From: Variovorax paradoxus
GTDB lineage: Bacteria; Pseudomonadota; Gammaproteobacteria; Burkholderiales; Burkholderiaceae_C
DNA length: 64,000 nt
Direction: 5' to 3'
Assembly: GCF_030815855.1 (NCBI RefSeq)
Contig: NZ_JAUSXG010000001.1
Location: 3,596,001 to 3,660,000, forward strand
Below, one piece after another: positions 26,003-33,719 of this stretch. The first letter of the stretch is position 1. Each line of letters starts with the position of its first letter. Position numbers and translations under genes: made by a program. Under the pieces are notes generated by a model, which was given only the letters and a program-made list of their open reading frames with translations, was not told the DNA's origin and searched no databases.

Positions 26003-26770
26003 TCAGGCTCCGCGGCCTCGCGCGGCTTTCTTTGTTGCGACTGCCGGCTTGGACTTGGCTTTGTTGGACTCGGCTTTGGACGACACCTTGCCGACCGGCC
26101 CGGATGCAGGCGCCTCGCGCGCCGATTTCATGTGCCCGCTTTCCGCCGTCGTCATGCCCACGATCTTTGCAAGCTGCCGGCTGACGCTCACATAGGCGTG
26201 GCCGATGCGGCTGTCGAAGTACAGCGAGTCGCCGCGCGCAAGGCGCACGACCTTGCCGTTGTCGAAGTGCACTTCGATCTCGCCCGAGAGCACATAGGCG
26301 AACTCCTCGCCCGCGTGCCGCACGAAGTCTTCGGGGCCGTGGATGCGGCGCGCATGCACGGTGCCGACGATCGGGCTCATCTGCTTGCCGGCTGCCGTGG
26401 TGCCCAGGAACTCGTAGGCGATCGACAGGCCGCGGTACACCACGCCCTTGCCCGCGCGGGTGACGACCGGCCCGGCGAGCTGCGCGGGCTTGATGCCGGC
26501 GCCCGCGAACATCGCGTTCATGTCCATTTCCAACGCGCGGCCGAGCGCGGTGAAGTTCTCGTAGCCGAGCGCAAGCTGGCCGCGCTCCGCGCGCGAGATG
26601 GTGGTGATCGACACGCCAGAGCGCTCGGCCAGCTGCGCCAGCGTCCAGCCGAAACGTTTGCGCGCGCTGCGCAGGCGGTGGCCGAACGTGGTGCGGTCCA
26701 GCGTGGGTTGCTCGCCCTTCGGCCTGGTCGCCGGCTTGGTGCCCGGCTTGGCCCCCGTGTGTGGATTCAC
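26003..26770 (-). CDS. XRE-cupin transcriptional regulator with basic tail
   Basis: 255 residues. An XRE helix-turn-helix (about 27-85, TLAQLAERSGVSITTISRAE) and a C-terminal cupin_2 sensor domain (about 125-205, with ARRIHGPEDFVRHAGEEFAY and GDSLYFDSRIGHAY) match the PuuR/SutR-like group that controls amine and amino acid catabolism. The last about 40 residues are Lys/Ala/Ser-rich (for example SKPAVATKKAARGRGA), like a histone-type DNA-binding tail. I chose GTG 26770, which has AAGAGAGAG upstream; the frame is open to 26893. It is divergent from dauA, its probable target. Confidence 0.85.
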   Translation of the reverse strand: MNPHTGAKPGTKPATRPKGEQPTLDRTTFGHRLRSARKRFGWTLAQLAERSGVSITTISRAERGQLALGYENFTALGRALEMDMNAMFAGAGIKPAQLAGPVVTRAGKGVVYRGLSIAYEFLGTTAAGKQMSPIVGTVHARRIHGPEDFVRHAGEEFAYVLSGEIEVHFDNGKVVRLARGDSLYFDSRIGHAYVSVSRQLAKIVGMTTAESGHMKSAREAPASGPVGKVSSKAESNKAKSKPAVATKKAARGRGA

Positions 26771-26854
26771 GCTTGACTCTCTCTTGTAGTGCAACGCGAT
26801 TCTGCCAGCCGGGCGGCATGCCTTGCCCCCTGAATCTCCGTACCGCTCGCACGG

Positions 26855-26896
26855 AAATTGCGTATCCGCAAATTGCGTGAACGCGATTTTCACCGG
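26855..26896. promoter_or_regulatory. Two imperfect operator-like palindromes near the XRE gene
   Basis: AAATTGCGTATCCGCAAATT (26855-26874) overlaps a second imperfect palindrome, AATTGCGTGAACGCGATT (26871-26888). Both resemble the perfect palindrome at 26933-26954, with core TTGCGT...ACGC. They suggest several binding sites for the XRE-cupin protein in this intergenic region. Confidence 0.6.
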
Positions 26897-26932
26897 GACG
26901 GTGCATCATTCTTCATTCTGGTGAAAACGATT

Positions 26933-26965
26933 AAATTTGCGTATACGCAAATTTCTACCTACACT
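26933..26965 (+). promoter_or_regulatory. dauA promoter overlapped by a perfect 22-bp palindrome
   Basis: The palindrome has left arm AAATTTGCGTA (26933-26943) and its exact complement 26944-26954. Within it lies a -35 box TTGCGT (26937-26942), then a 17-nt spacer and -10 box TACACT (26960-26965). Start of transcription would fall at about 26972, 2 nt before the dauA ATG. A protein bound to the palindrome would cover the -35 box and spacer, which fits repression. Confidence 0.72.
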
Positions 26966-26973
26966 TTTCACCC

Positions 26974-28137
26974 ATGACTTCCAACACACCAGCGCCCGTT
27001 GCGGCCGACTACCTCGTGATCGGCGGCGGCATTGCCGGAGCCTCGGTGGCCTACTGGCTTGCGCCGCATGCCCGCGTGATCCTGCTCGAACGCGAAGCCC
27101 AGCCGGGGTATCACTCCACCGGCCGCTCGGCCGCGCTCTTCATGGAAAGCTATGGCACGGCGCAGGTACGCGCCCTCACCATGGCGAGCCGCGCCTTTCT
27201 CGAACATCCGCCCGAAGGCTTTGCCGAGCACCCGCTGCTCACCCCGCGCGGCGCCTTGATGGTGGCGGGCGCCGACCATGTGGCCGAACTCGAAGCCCAC
27301 TGGGACGTGCTGCGCGCCATGAACACCGGCGCGAAGCGCCTCAGCAGCGAAGAGGCGCTCGATATGGTGCCGGCGCTGCGGCCCGAGCACACGGCGGGCG
27401 GCGTCTACGAGCCCGATGCGTCCGACATGGACGTGCACGCCATTCACCAGGGCTATTTGCGCGGCATGCGTCAGGCCGGCGGCAAGCTGGTGTGCGACGC
27501 CGATGTGACGGCGCTCGAACGCGTCGGCAAGCTCTGGCGCGTGACGGCCGGCGGCGCGGTGTACGAAGCGCCGGTGGTGATCAACGCGGCGGGCGCATGG
27601 GTCGACACCATCGCGCAGCTGGCGGGGGTGCGGCCCATCGGCATCGAGCCGCGCCGGCGCTCGGCCTTCATCTTCGCGCCGCCTGAGGGCAGCAACGTCG
27701 CGCACTGGCCGATGGTGTTCAGCGCCGATGAAGGCTGGTACATCAAGCCCGATGCCGGCATGCTGCTCGGTTCGCCGGCCAATGCCGATCCGGTCGAGCC
27801 GCAGGACGTGCAACCCGAAGAACTGGACATCGCCTTCGCCATCCACCGCATCGAGGAGGCCACCACGCTCACGATCCGCCGCCCGACCCGCGCCTGGGCC
27901 GGCTTGCGTTCCTTCGTGGCCGACGGCGACCTGGTGGGCGGCTTCGAGCCCGAGGCGCCCGGCTTCTTCTGGCTCGCGGCGCAGGGCGGCTACGGAATCC
28001 AGACATCGGCGGCCATGGGCGAGGCCTGCGCGGCACTCGCACGCGGGCTGCCGTTGCCGGAGCGCATCGCGGGTTTCGGACTCACGGCCGAGATGCTCGC
28101 TCCGCAGCGCCTGCGTGCGGCGGCACCTGTGGGTTGA
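26974..28137 (+). CDS. dauA: FAD-dependent catabolic D-arginine dehydrogenase
   Basis: DAO-family flavoenzyme, 387 residues, closely matching Pseudomonas D-arginine dehydrogenase DauA as I recall it: dinucleotide motif VIGGGIAGAS (about 15-24), flavin-side EREAQPGYHSTGRSAA with the active-site His47, SAFIFAPPEGS, DAGMLLGSPANADPVE, WAGLRSFVADGDLVGGFEP and AAQGGYGIQTSAAMGE. DauA oxidises D-arginine and other D-amino acids to 2-oxo acids plus ammonia. It is the single target gene divergent from the XRE-cupin regulator. No dauB or lysE-type partner is adjacent. Confidence 0.88.
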   Translation: MTSNTPAPVAADYLVIGGGIAGASVAYWLAPHARVILLEREAQPGYHSTGRSAALFMESYGTAQVRALTMASRAFLEHPPEGFAEHPLLTPRGALMVAGADHVAELEAHWDVLRAMNTGAKRLSSEEALDMVPALRPEHTAGGVYEPDASDMDVHAIHQGYLRGMRQAGGKLVCDADVTALERVGKLWRVTAGGAVYEAPVVINAAGAWVDTIAQLAGVRPIGIEPRRRSAFIFAPPEGSNVAHWPMVFSADEGWYIKPDAGMLLGSPANADPVEPQDVQPEELDIAFAIHRIEEATTLTIRRPTRAWAGLRSFVADGDLVGGFEPEAPGFFWLAAQGGYGIQTSAAMGEACAALARGLPLPERIAGFGLTAEMLAPQRLRAAAPVG

Positions 28138-28215
28138 GGAAAGAGAAAGGCAAGACCGTCTGTTTGCGGCTCGCAGCCTGGTGGCACGTACGGCCGGCGT
28201 TCGCTGAAGCGTTCC

Positions 28216-28428
28216 TCAGTCCGGGGCGTTCACCACTCGGTCGAACTCTTCGTCGGCCGGGACGTTGTCGGCATCGAGTTCGCTGGCGTCCGTGAGGTCG
28301 ATGCCCGTTTCCTCCGACAGGTCGTCGGAGATTTCGCTGTCGGTTTCCTCGAAATCGTCGGCTGGCGTGTTGTCGTCGTCTTCGTCGGACGACGAGGCGG
28401 AACGCGCGGTGGCGTCGACGTTGATCAT
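28216..28428 (-). CDS. Small, highly acidic protein of unknown function
   Basis: 70 residues from ATG 28428, with a strong Shine-Dalgarno GAGGAG 7 nt upstream. From about residue 14 on it is mostly Asp, Glu and Ser (for example SSSDEDDDNTPADDFEE), so very acidic and probably disordered. It has no signal peptide or membrane segment. I do not recognise the family. It stands alone between dauA (convergent) and the ZIP gene, both on different transcripts. Confidence 0.7.
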   Translation of the reverse strand: MINVDATARSASSSDEDDDNTPADDFEETDSEISDDLSEETGIDLTDASELDADNVPADEEFDRVVNAPD

Positions 28429-28564
28429 GATCGGCTCCTCGGGCTGAATACTGAACGGCCCCCTATAGTGCGCCTGTTTCGGCCATTTGGCTTCACTTGA
28501 AGCGCAGCGTCGGTGTCGGAAAGTTTCTCGTCCGGCGCCGCCCCGGGGTTTGCCGGCCCTGCCG
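28429..28564. promoter_or_regulatory. Upstream region of the small acidic gene
   Basis: 136 bp. Apart from the GAGGAG ribosome site it has CTATAG about 40 nt upstream of the start on the minus strand, a possible -10, and a short inverted repeat CTTCACTTGAAG (28491-28502). The end of the ZIP gene adjoins at 28565; no terminator for it was seen. Confidence 0.35.
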
Positions 28565-29509
28565 TCAATCCTTGTGGACGTGGCCGTGCTCCCCATGGCC
28601 CTCGTCGTGGCCGTGCTCGCCATGCCCGTGCTCGCCGTGCGAGAGCCGGCTCACGAGCGTGACGAGCGCAATGCCCACCACCAGCCAGGCAATCTGCGCC
28701 GCGGTCTGCCGCGCGGGCAGGCGCTTTTGCAATTGGGGAATCAGGTCGGCCAGCGCAACATAGACGAAGCTGCTGCTGGCAAGCACCAGGAAATACGGCA
28801 ACAGGCCGTGCAGTTGGTCGACCAGCCACCATCCCACGATGCCGCCGAGCATGGTCATGGTGCCGGCGAGCGACACCTTGACCAGCGCCGCGCGCTGGTT
28901 CACTGAACTCTGGCGCAGCACGACCAGGTCTCCGATGTGGTGCGGAACCTCGTGCGCAAGCACGGCAATGGCCGCCACCAGGCCGAGGCGGATGTCCGCG
29001 ATGAAAGCCGAAGCGATCAGGATGCCGTCGCCGAAGCAGTGCACGCTGTCGCCGGTCAGCACGGCCCAGCCGCCCGCACGCGGTGCATGGCCGTGCGCAT
29101 GAGCGTGGGCATGGCCGTGATCGTGGTCATGGTCGTGGCCATGCGCATGCTCCTCCGCCCTGTGGCCGATCGGACCCGGCACGGTGTCGCCATAGTGATG
29201 CTCGTGGCCGTGGTGCCAGAGCTCCGCCTTGTCGAGCAGGAAAAAGAACACCAGGCCGAACAGCAGCACGCCGAACAGCATCGCGGGCTGGATGCGGCTT
29301 TCGAAGGCTTCGGGCAGAAGGTGCATGAACGCGGTCGCCAGCAGCGCCCCCGCGGCCAGGCTCAGCAGGTGCTGCGAATTCACGCCGCCCGATCCGCTGC
29401 GCACGCCCACGCGCAACAGCAAGGCGGCAAGCCAGACACTTCCGATGCCGGCAACCAGGGTCGCCACGATGATCACTATCAAATTCATAGCTGCAATGTC
29501 GATGGGCAT
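28565..29509 (-). CDS. ZIP-family divalent metal (zinc) transporter
   Basis: 314 residues with about eight helices. The ZIP metal-binding helices carry DSVHCFGDGILIASAF (helix IV) and LAHEVPHHIGDLVVLRQS (helix V, HExPHxxGD), the conserved intramembrane site. A cytoplasmic His-rich loop (HGHDHDHDHGHAHAHAHGHA region, about 120-142) and a His/Gly C-terminus (SHGEHGHGEHGH) suggest metal buffering. The family moves Zn2+ (or Fe2+) into the cytoplasm. A second start at 29488 is possible and would leave more room after the upstream terminator. Confidence 0.9.
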   Translation of the reverse strand: MPIDIAAMNLIVIIVATLVAGIGSVWLAALLLRVGVRSGSGGVNSQHLLSLAAGALLATAFMHLLPEAFESRIQPAMLFGVLLFGLVFFFLLDKAELWHHGHEHHYGDTVPGPIGHRAEEHAHGHDHDHDHGHAHAHAHGHAPRAGGWAVLTGDSVHCFGDGILIASAFIADIRLGLVAAIAVLAHEVPHHIGDLVVLRQSSVNQRAALVKVSLAGTMTMLGGIVGWWLVDQLHGLLPYFLVLASSSFVYVALADLIPQLQKRLPARQTAAQIAWLVVGIALVTLVSRLSHGEHGHGEHGHDEGHGEHGHVHKD

Positions 29510-29529
29510 CTGGGCCCGATACCGTTCAT

Positions 29530-29561
29530 AAAAAGAGAAAGGCCGTCACGAGGACGGCCTT
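29530..29561 (-). terminator. Rho-independent terminator of the dienelactone hydrolase gene
   Basis: Minus strand: AAGGCCGTC, loop CTCGT, GACGGCCTT, then TCTCTTTTT. It lies 27 nt after the hydrolase stop and only 21-50 nt before the ZIP start, leaving little space for a ZIP promoter. Confidence 0.88.
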
Positions 29562-29587
29562 CGGCGGTGGGTGGCTACAGGCCGTCG

Positions 29588-30487
29588 TCAGACGACGCCA
29601 TTGGCTTTGAACCAGGCCGTGGCGCGCTGCCATCCGTCATCGGCCGCGCTCTTCACATAGCTCGGGCGGTAGTCGGCATGGAACGCATGGCCTGCTTCGG
29701 GATACACGACGAAGCTCGAAGCCTTGGCAGCCGGGGTTCCATTTGCCAACGCTGCTTTCATCTTATCAACCGTGTCAAGGGGGATGCCCTGGTCCTTTCC
29801 GCCGTACAAACCGAGCACGGGCGCCTGCAGGTTGGCCGCGACATCGATGGGGTGCTTCGGCGAAAGTTCGCTCGGCTGCCCGACCAGGCGGCCGTACCAG
29901 GCCACGCCGGCCTTGACCTTGCCCGTGGCTGCATAGAGCCAGACGAAGCGGCCACCCCAGCAGAAGCCGGTGATGCCGGTCTTGCTCGTGTCGCCGCCGT
30001 TGGCCTTGGCATAGGCCAGGGCGCCGTCGAGATCGGCCAGTACCTGGGCATCGGGCACCTTGCTCACGATGTCGGCCTGCAGCTTGGGAATGTCGGTGTA
30101 GCCGCGCGGATCGCCCTGGCGCGCATAGAGTTCGGGCGCAATGGCCAGGTAGCCGAGTTGGGCAAAGCGACGGCAGGTGTCGGCGATGTATTCATGCACG
30201 CCGAAGATCTCCTGGATCACCAGGATCACCGGCAGGCCCGTCTTGCCGGCCGGCGCGGCCGCATAGGCGGGCACCTCGAAGCCGTTGACGGTGTACTTGA
30301 TCGGGCCGGCCTTCAGGCCCTCGGCCGAGGTACTGATGGCGGTCTGCGCCATGACCGGCATGACGGCCGCCGCGTAGCCCACACCGATGGCGGCCTTGAG
30401 TGCGGTGCGGCGCGTGGCGCCCTGCTCTGTGCTCTCGCCGGGGCGAAGCGAATCGAAATCGGAACGGCTGTCGTCGCGAAGGGACAT
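29588..30487 (-). CDS. Dienelactone hydrolase family protein with Tat-like signal
   Basis: 299 residues from ATG 30487, which has GGAG 8 nt upstream; the frame is open to 30517. An N-terminal TRRTALKAAIGVGYAAAVMP looks like a twin-arginine signal ending near VMA|QTA. The alpha/beta hydrolase part holds the DLH triad: Cys in GITGFCWGGRFVWLY, Asp in GLYGGKDQGIPLD and His in EAGHAFHADYRPSY. DLHs cleave cyclic enol-lactones or other esters. An exported member is less usual; substrate unknown. Confidence 0.87.
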   Translation of the reverse strand: MSLRDDSRSDFDSLRPGESTEQGATRRTALKAAIGVGYAAAVMPVMAQTAISTSAEGLKAGPIKYTVNGFEVPAYAAAPAGKTGLPVILVIQEIFGVHEYIADTCRRFAQLGYLAIAPELYARQGDPRGYTDIPKLQADIVSKVPDAQVLADLDGALAYAKANGGDTSKTGITGFCWGGRFVWLYAATGKVKAGVAWYGRLVGQPSELSPKHPIDVAANLQAPVLGLYGGKDQGIPLDTVDKMKAALANGTPAAKASSFVVYPEAGHAFHADYRPSYVKSAADDGWQRATAWFKANGVV

Positions 30488-30619
30488 GGGAAGGGCTCCA
30501 GTTGAATCGTCGGACAAGAGGGCATGCGTGAAAACGCACGCCGCAATGTAGGCGAATTCAGCCCCGTCCGTATTCGACCGGCCTGTATGTCGACAGGGTT
30601 GCTGTGTGACCTAAAGTCT

Positions 30620-31357
30620 TCAGTCGCGATAAGCGCGGCGCGCCAATGCAGCGGCCAGCACCTGCGCCGGATCGACAAGGTTGAGCCCGGCCACCGCGGC
30701 CGACCCTTGCAGCCCGAGCGGCACCTCGGTGCATCCCATGATGATGGTGACCGGCCCGTGGCGTTCCGAGAGCCGCAGCGCCACTTCAGAAAAACACGCT
30801 TCGGCGAGCCGCATGTTCCCGGCCTTCACGCCGTCGAAGATGCCGCGCGTGATGATGCGGCGTTCTTCCGCCAGCGGCACATGGCAATCGAGCCCCGCCT
30901 CGGCCAGCGCCTGCTCGTAGAGACGGACGCGGTAGGTGCCTTCGGTCGCCATCAAGGCCACATTGCCCGCACCCTGCCCAGCGAGATGCTGCGCCACCTC
31001 GCGTGCCATGTGCAACAGTTCCACGTGAGGAAAACGTTCCTGCAGCCGTGCATGCCAGGCATGCGCGGTGTTGCAGGCAATGGCCACCGCCTGGCTGCCC
31101 AGCGCGGCAAGACGCCCCATTGCCTGCAGCATCGGCTCGAGCGGCTGGTGCGCGCCGGTCTCCGCCGAGCCCAGTGCGTCGGTTCGGTCGGGCACCGGCA
31201 CCTGCGCGAGCCAATGCTCCGGAAAGGACTGGTCCCGCACCGGCTCCCCGCGCGCCCGCATCTGCTGGGCGCAGGCCTGCACGAACAGCCGGACGAAGTC
31301 GGCTCCTGCTGCAGGGCCCATGCCGCCCAGGATGCCGACTACGTTGGTGGAAGCCAT
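30620..31357 (-). CDS. Aspartate/glutamate racemase family protein
   Basis: 245 residues, PLP-independent two-cysteine racemase fold. The catalytic pair is Cys95 in IACNTAHAW and Cys209 in MGCTEVPLGL; the N-terminus VVGILGGMGPAAGADFV is the family signature (YgeA/aspartate racemase type). It should interconvert L- and D-Asp or Glu. The frame is open far upstream through the neighbouring gene, but ATG 31357 lies 20 nt after the binding-protein stop and fits the family. Co-transcribed with that gene. Confidence 0.88.
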   Translation of the reverse strand: MASTNVVGILGGMGPAAGADFVRLFVQACAQQMRARGEPVRDQSFPEHWLAQVPVPDRTDALGSAETGAHQPLEPMLQAMGRLAALGSQAVAIACNTAHAWHARLQERFPHVELLHMAREVAQHLAGQGAGNVALMATEGTYRVRLYEQALAEAGLDCHVPLAEERRIITRGIFDGVKAGNMRLAEACFSEVALRLSERHGPVTIIMGCTEVPLGLQGSAAVAGLNLVDPAQVLAAALARRAYRD

Positions 31358-31377
31358 GGATCGTGTATCTCCGCGCG

Positions 31378-32265
31378 TCAGGTCGCCGGTTTGTCCGACG
31401 GCGTCTTGAGGTTGTCCTTGAGCTGCGGGCTCATGGGCAAATTCAGCGGCACGTTCTTCGGCGGGATCGGCGACATGAACCACTTGGTATAGAGCTTTTC
31501 GAACTCGCCGCTCTTCATCATGCCGATGAAGGTGTCGTCCACCAGCTTCTTGAAGGCAGGGTCGTCCTTGGGCAGCATGCAGGCATAGGGCTCGACCTGC
31601 AGCGCTTCGCCCACCACCTCGTAGTCGGCCGGGTTCTTGGCGTTGGCGATCAGGCCGAACAGCAGGATGTCGTCCATGGCAAAAGCCACGGCGCGGTCGC
31701 TTTCCACGAGCAGGAAGGCGTCGGCGTGGTCCTTGCCGAGCACGATGTCCATGTCGAGGTTCTTCTCGGTGTTGTACTTGCGCATGACCAGTGCATTGGT
31801 GGTGCCGGTGGTGCTGGCCACCGTCTTCTTGGCAAGGTCGGCGTAGTCCTTGATCTTGGAAGACTTCTTCGTCAGCAGGCGCGTGCCCGTGTAGAAATGG
31901 TTGATGGCAAAGGCCACGTCCTTGCCGCGCGCGCTGTTGTTGGTGGTGGAGCCGCACTCCAGGTCGACGGTGCCGTTGGTGATCAGCGGAATGCGGTTCT
32001 GCGAGGTCACCGGCATCAGCTGCACCTGCAGGCTGGGCTTGTTGAGCTTCTTCTTCACCGCTTCGACCACGGCGTTGGAGAGTTCGACCGAGAAGCCGAT
32101 CGGCTTGTTGGGACCGTCCAGGTAGCTGAAGGGCACCGACGACTCGCGGTAGGCGAGCGTGATCTTGCCGGACTCGGCGATCTTCGCCAGCGTGTCGGCG
32201 GCCTGGACGCCGGTGGCGGTCAGCAGCACCACGGCAGCGGCGGCCATCAATGCGGAGAGTTTCAT
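31378..32265 (-). CDS. Amino acid ABC substrate-binding protein, GltI-like (orphan)
   Basis: Type II periplasmic binding protein (SBP_bac_3) of 295 residues. The signal peptide ends near GVQA|ADTL, then AKIAESGKITLAYRESSVPF and FSYLDGPNKPIGFSVEL, as in glutamate/aspartate receptors GltI. ECGSTTNNSARGKDVAF is the ligand-site stretch. No ABC permease or ATPase is adjacent; instead the Asp/Glu racemase follows, so it must share membrane components encoded elsewhere. Ligand Glu/Asp is inferred. Confidence 0.87.
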   Translation of the reverse strand: MKLSALMAAAAVVLLTATGVQAADTLAKIAESGKITLAYRESSVPFSYLDGPNKPIGFSVELSNAVVEAVKKKLNKPSLQVQLMPVTSQNRIPLITNGTVDLECGSTTNNSARGKDVAFAINHFYTGTRLLTKKSSKIKDYADLAKKTVASTTGTTNALVMRKYNTEKNLDMDIVLGKDHADAFLLVESDRAVAFAMDDILLFGLIANAKNPADYEVVGEALQVEPYACMLPKDDPAFKKLVDDTFIGMMKSGEFEKLYTKWFMSPIPPKNVPLNLPMSPQLKDNLKTPSDKPAT

Positions 32266-32495
32266 GCGAGCCTTCTTCAGATTGGTTGAGCGGAGCGGCC
32301 AGTGTAAGAAGGAGTGACACACCGCGACAATTCCAAATGAACCCTAGGTCATACCCAAAGGTTATGGGTTAGGAAAGAACGGGCGCGAGGGCATGCGCTT
32401 TGGCTATGGGCCACCGCGCTTTTGGCATTTCCGGCCGGCGCGGCGCGCACCTACAGTCGATGCCGTTCCTTATTCACTCCCGGAAAGTTGCCCTT
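32266..32495. promoter_or_regulatory. Divergent promoter region, GltI-like operon / dadA-like gene
   Basis: 230 bp. An AT-richer patch at about 32320-32370 has the near-dyad ATACCCAAAGGTTATGGG, possibly a LysR-type site, but it is imperfect. The dadA-like gene has GGAAAG 9-14 nt before its ATG. Otherwise nothing recognised. Confidence 0.35.
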
Positions 32496-33707
32496 ATGCA
32501 TGTGTGCGTGCTCGGCGCCGGCATCGTGGGCCTGGCCACCGCCTGGCAACTCGAACGCCGAGGCCATCAAGTGACGGTGATCGACCGTGCCACACCCGGT
32601 GCGGGCGCGAGCGGCGGCAACGGTGCGCAGCTCAGCTACTCGTATGTGCAGCCGCTGGCCGATGCATCGATCTGGCGCCAATTGCCCAAGCTGCTGCTTT
32701 CGCCGAGTTCGCCGCTCAAGCTGCGGCCCCAGCTCGATCCGTTGCAGTGGCGCTGGGGGCTGGAATTTCTGGCAGCCTGCAACGCCGCGACCTCGCGCGA
32801 CACCACCTCGCAGTTGCTGGCGCTTGCCGCGTCGAGCCGCACCGAGTTCGAAACCATGCGGGCCGAGCTGTCGCCCGACTGCGATTTTTCCGCCACGGGC
32901 AAGCTGGTGCTCTACAGCAACGCATCGTCGCTCGAAAGCGCGCGGACCCAGCTCGAGCTGCAGCGCACGATGGGCAGCAAGCAGCGCATCGTCGCGCCGC
33001 ACGAATGCGTGGCGATCGAGCCCGCGCTCGCGAGCTACCGCAGCCAGATTGCGGGCGCGGTCTACACGCCGAGCGAATGCGCTGCCGACTGCCTCAAGGT
33101 GTGCGCCGAACTCATGGGTGCGCTGCGCGCGCGCGGCGTGCGCTTTCTGCTCGGCACCGACGCGCACGGCTTCGCGCGCAACGGCGCGCGGGTGGCCGCG
33201 GTGAAGTCCAGCGAAGGAGATATCGAGGCCGACGCCTTCGTGATGGCGCTGGGCTCGGCTTCGCACAAGCTCGGGCGTGCATTGGGCGCGTACCTGCCGG
33301 TGTATCCCCTCAAGGGCTACAGCATCACGGTGGAGGTCGACCCTTCTCCGGATGCCGCGCCGCGCGTGAACGTGACCGACAGCGCACGCAAGGTGGTGTT
33401 CGCGCGCATCGGCTCCCGCCTTCGCGTGGCGGGCATGGCCGAACTGGTGGGGCACGACGCAAGCATTCCGGCCACGCGCATCGAAACGCTGGCGGCCGCG
33501 ACGCGCGCTGTGTTTCCGCGCGCGAGCCGGCTCGAAGAACTGCATCCGTGGACCGGCATGCGGCCCGCGACGCCCAAGGGGCTGCCAATCATCGGCCGTC
33601 TACCGAGCGCGCCGTCGAACATGCTGTTCAACACGGGGCATGGGGCGCTGGGCTTCACGCTGGCCTTCGGCTCGGCCCTCAAGATTGCCGAGGCGCTGCC
33701 CGCCTGA
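32496..33707 (+). CDS. dadA: D-amino acid dehydrogenase (DadA-like)
   Basis: Membrane-associated FAD enzyme that oxidises D-amino acids and passes electrons to quinone. 403 residues from ATG 32496; the frame is open to 32400. The FAD motif VLGAGIVGLATAW (GxGxxG, residues 7-12) and ATPGAGASGGNGAQLSYSYV match DadA; near the C-terminus GLPIIGRLPSAPSNMLFNTG and GHGALGFTLAFGSA complete the family pattern. It is divergent from the racemase operon and convergent with a LysR gene. Several DadA paralogues are common in this group, so substrate preference is open. Confidence 0.87.
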   Translation: MHVCVLGAGIVGLATAWQLERRGHQVTVIDRATPGAGASGGNGAQLSYSYVQPLADASIWRQLPKLLLSPSSPLKLRPQLDPLQWRWGLEFLAACNAATSRDTTSQLLALAASSRTEFETMRAELSPDCDFSATGKLVLYSNASSLESARTQLELQRTMGSKQRIVAPHECVAIEPALASYRSQIAGAVYTPSECAADCLKVCAELMGALRARGVRFLLGTDAHGFARNGARVAAVKSSEGDIEADAFVMALGSASHKLGRALGAYLPVYPLKGYSITVEVDPSPDAAPRVNVTDSARKVVFARIGSRLRVAGMAELVGHDASIPATRIETLAAATRAVFPRASRLEELHPWTGMRPATPKGLPIIGRLPSAPSNMLFNTGHGALGFTLAFGSALKIAEALPA

Positions 33708-33719
33708 GCCTGCCGGCTG

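Noticed and set aside
23990..26776. A second plus-strand frame of about 930 codons overlapping the DUF3300 gene
   Set aside because: Its middle is Thr/Ala/Gly repeats produced by reading the CAG/CAA tract in another frame. The DUF3300 frame has the lipobox and conserved domain.
32320..32370. LysR-type operator (near-dyad ATACCC...TTATGG) before the dadA-like gene
   Set aside because: The dyad is imperfect and one of many such chance matches; not strong enough to list as a site.
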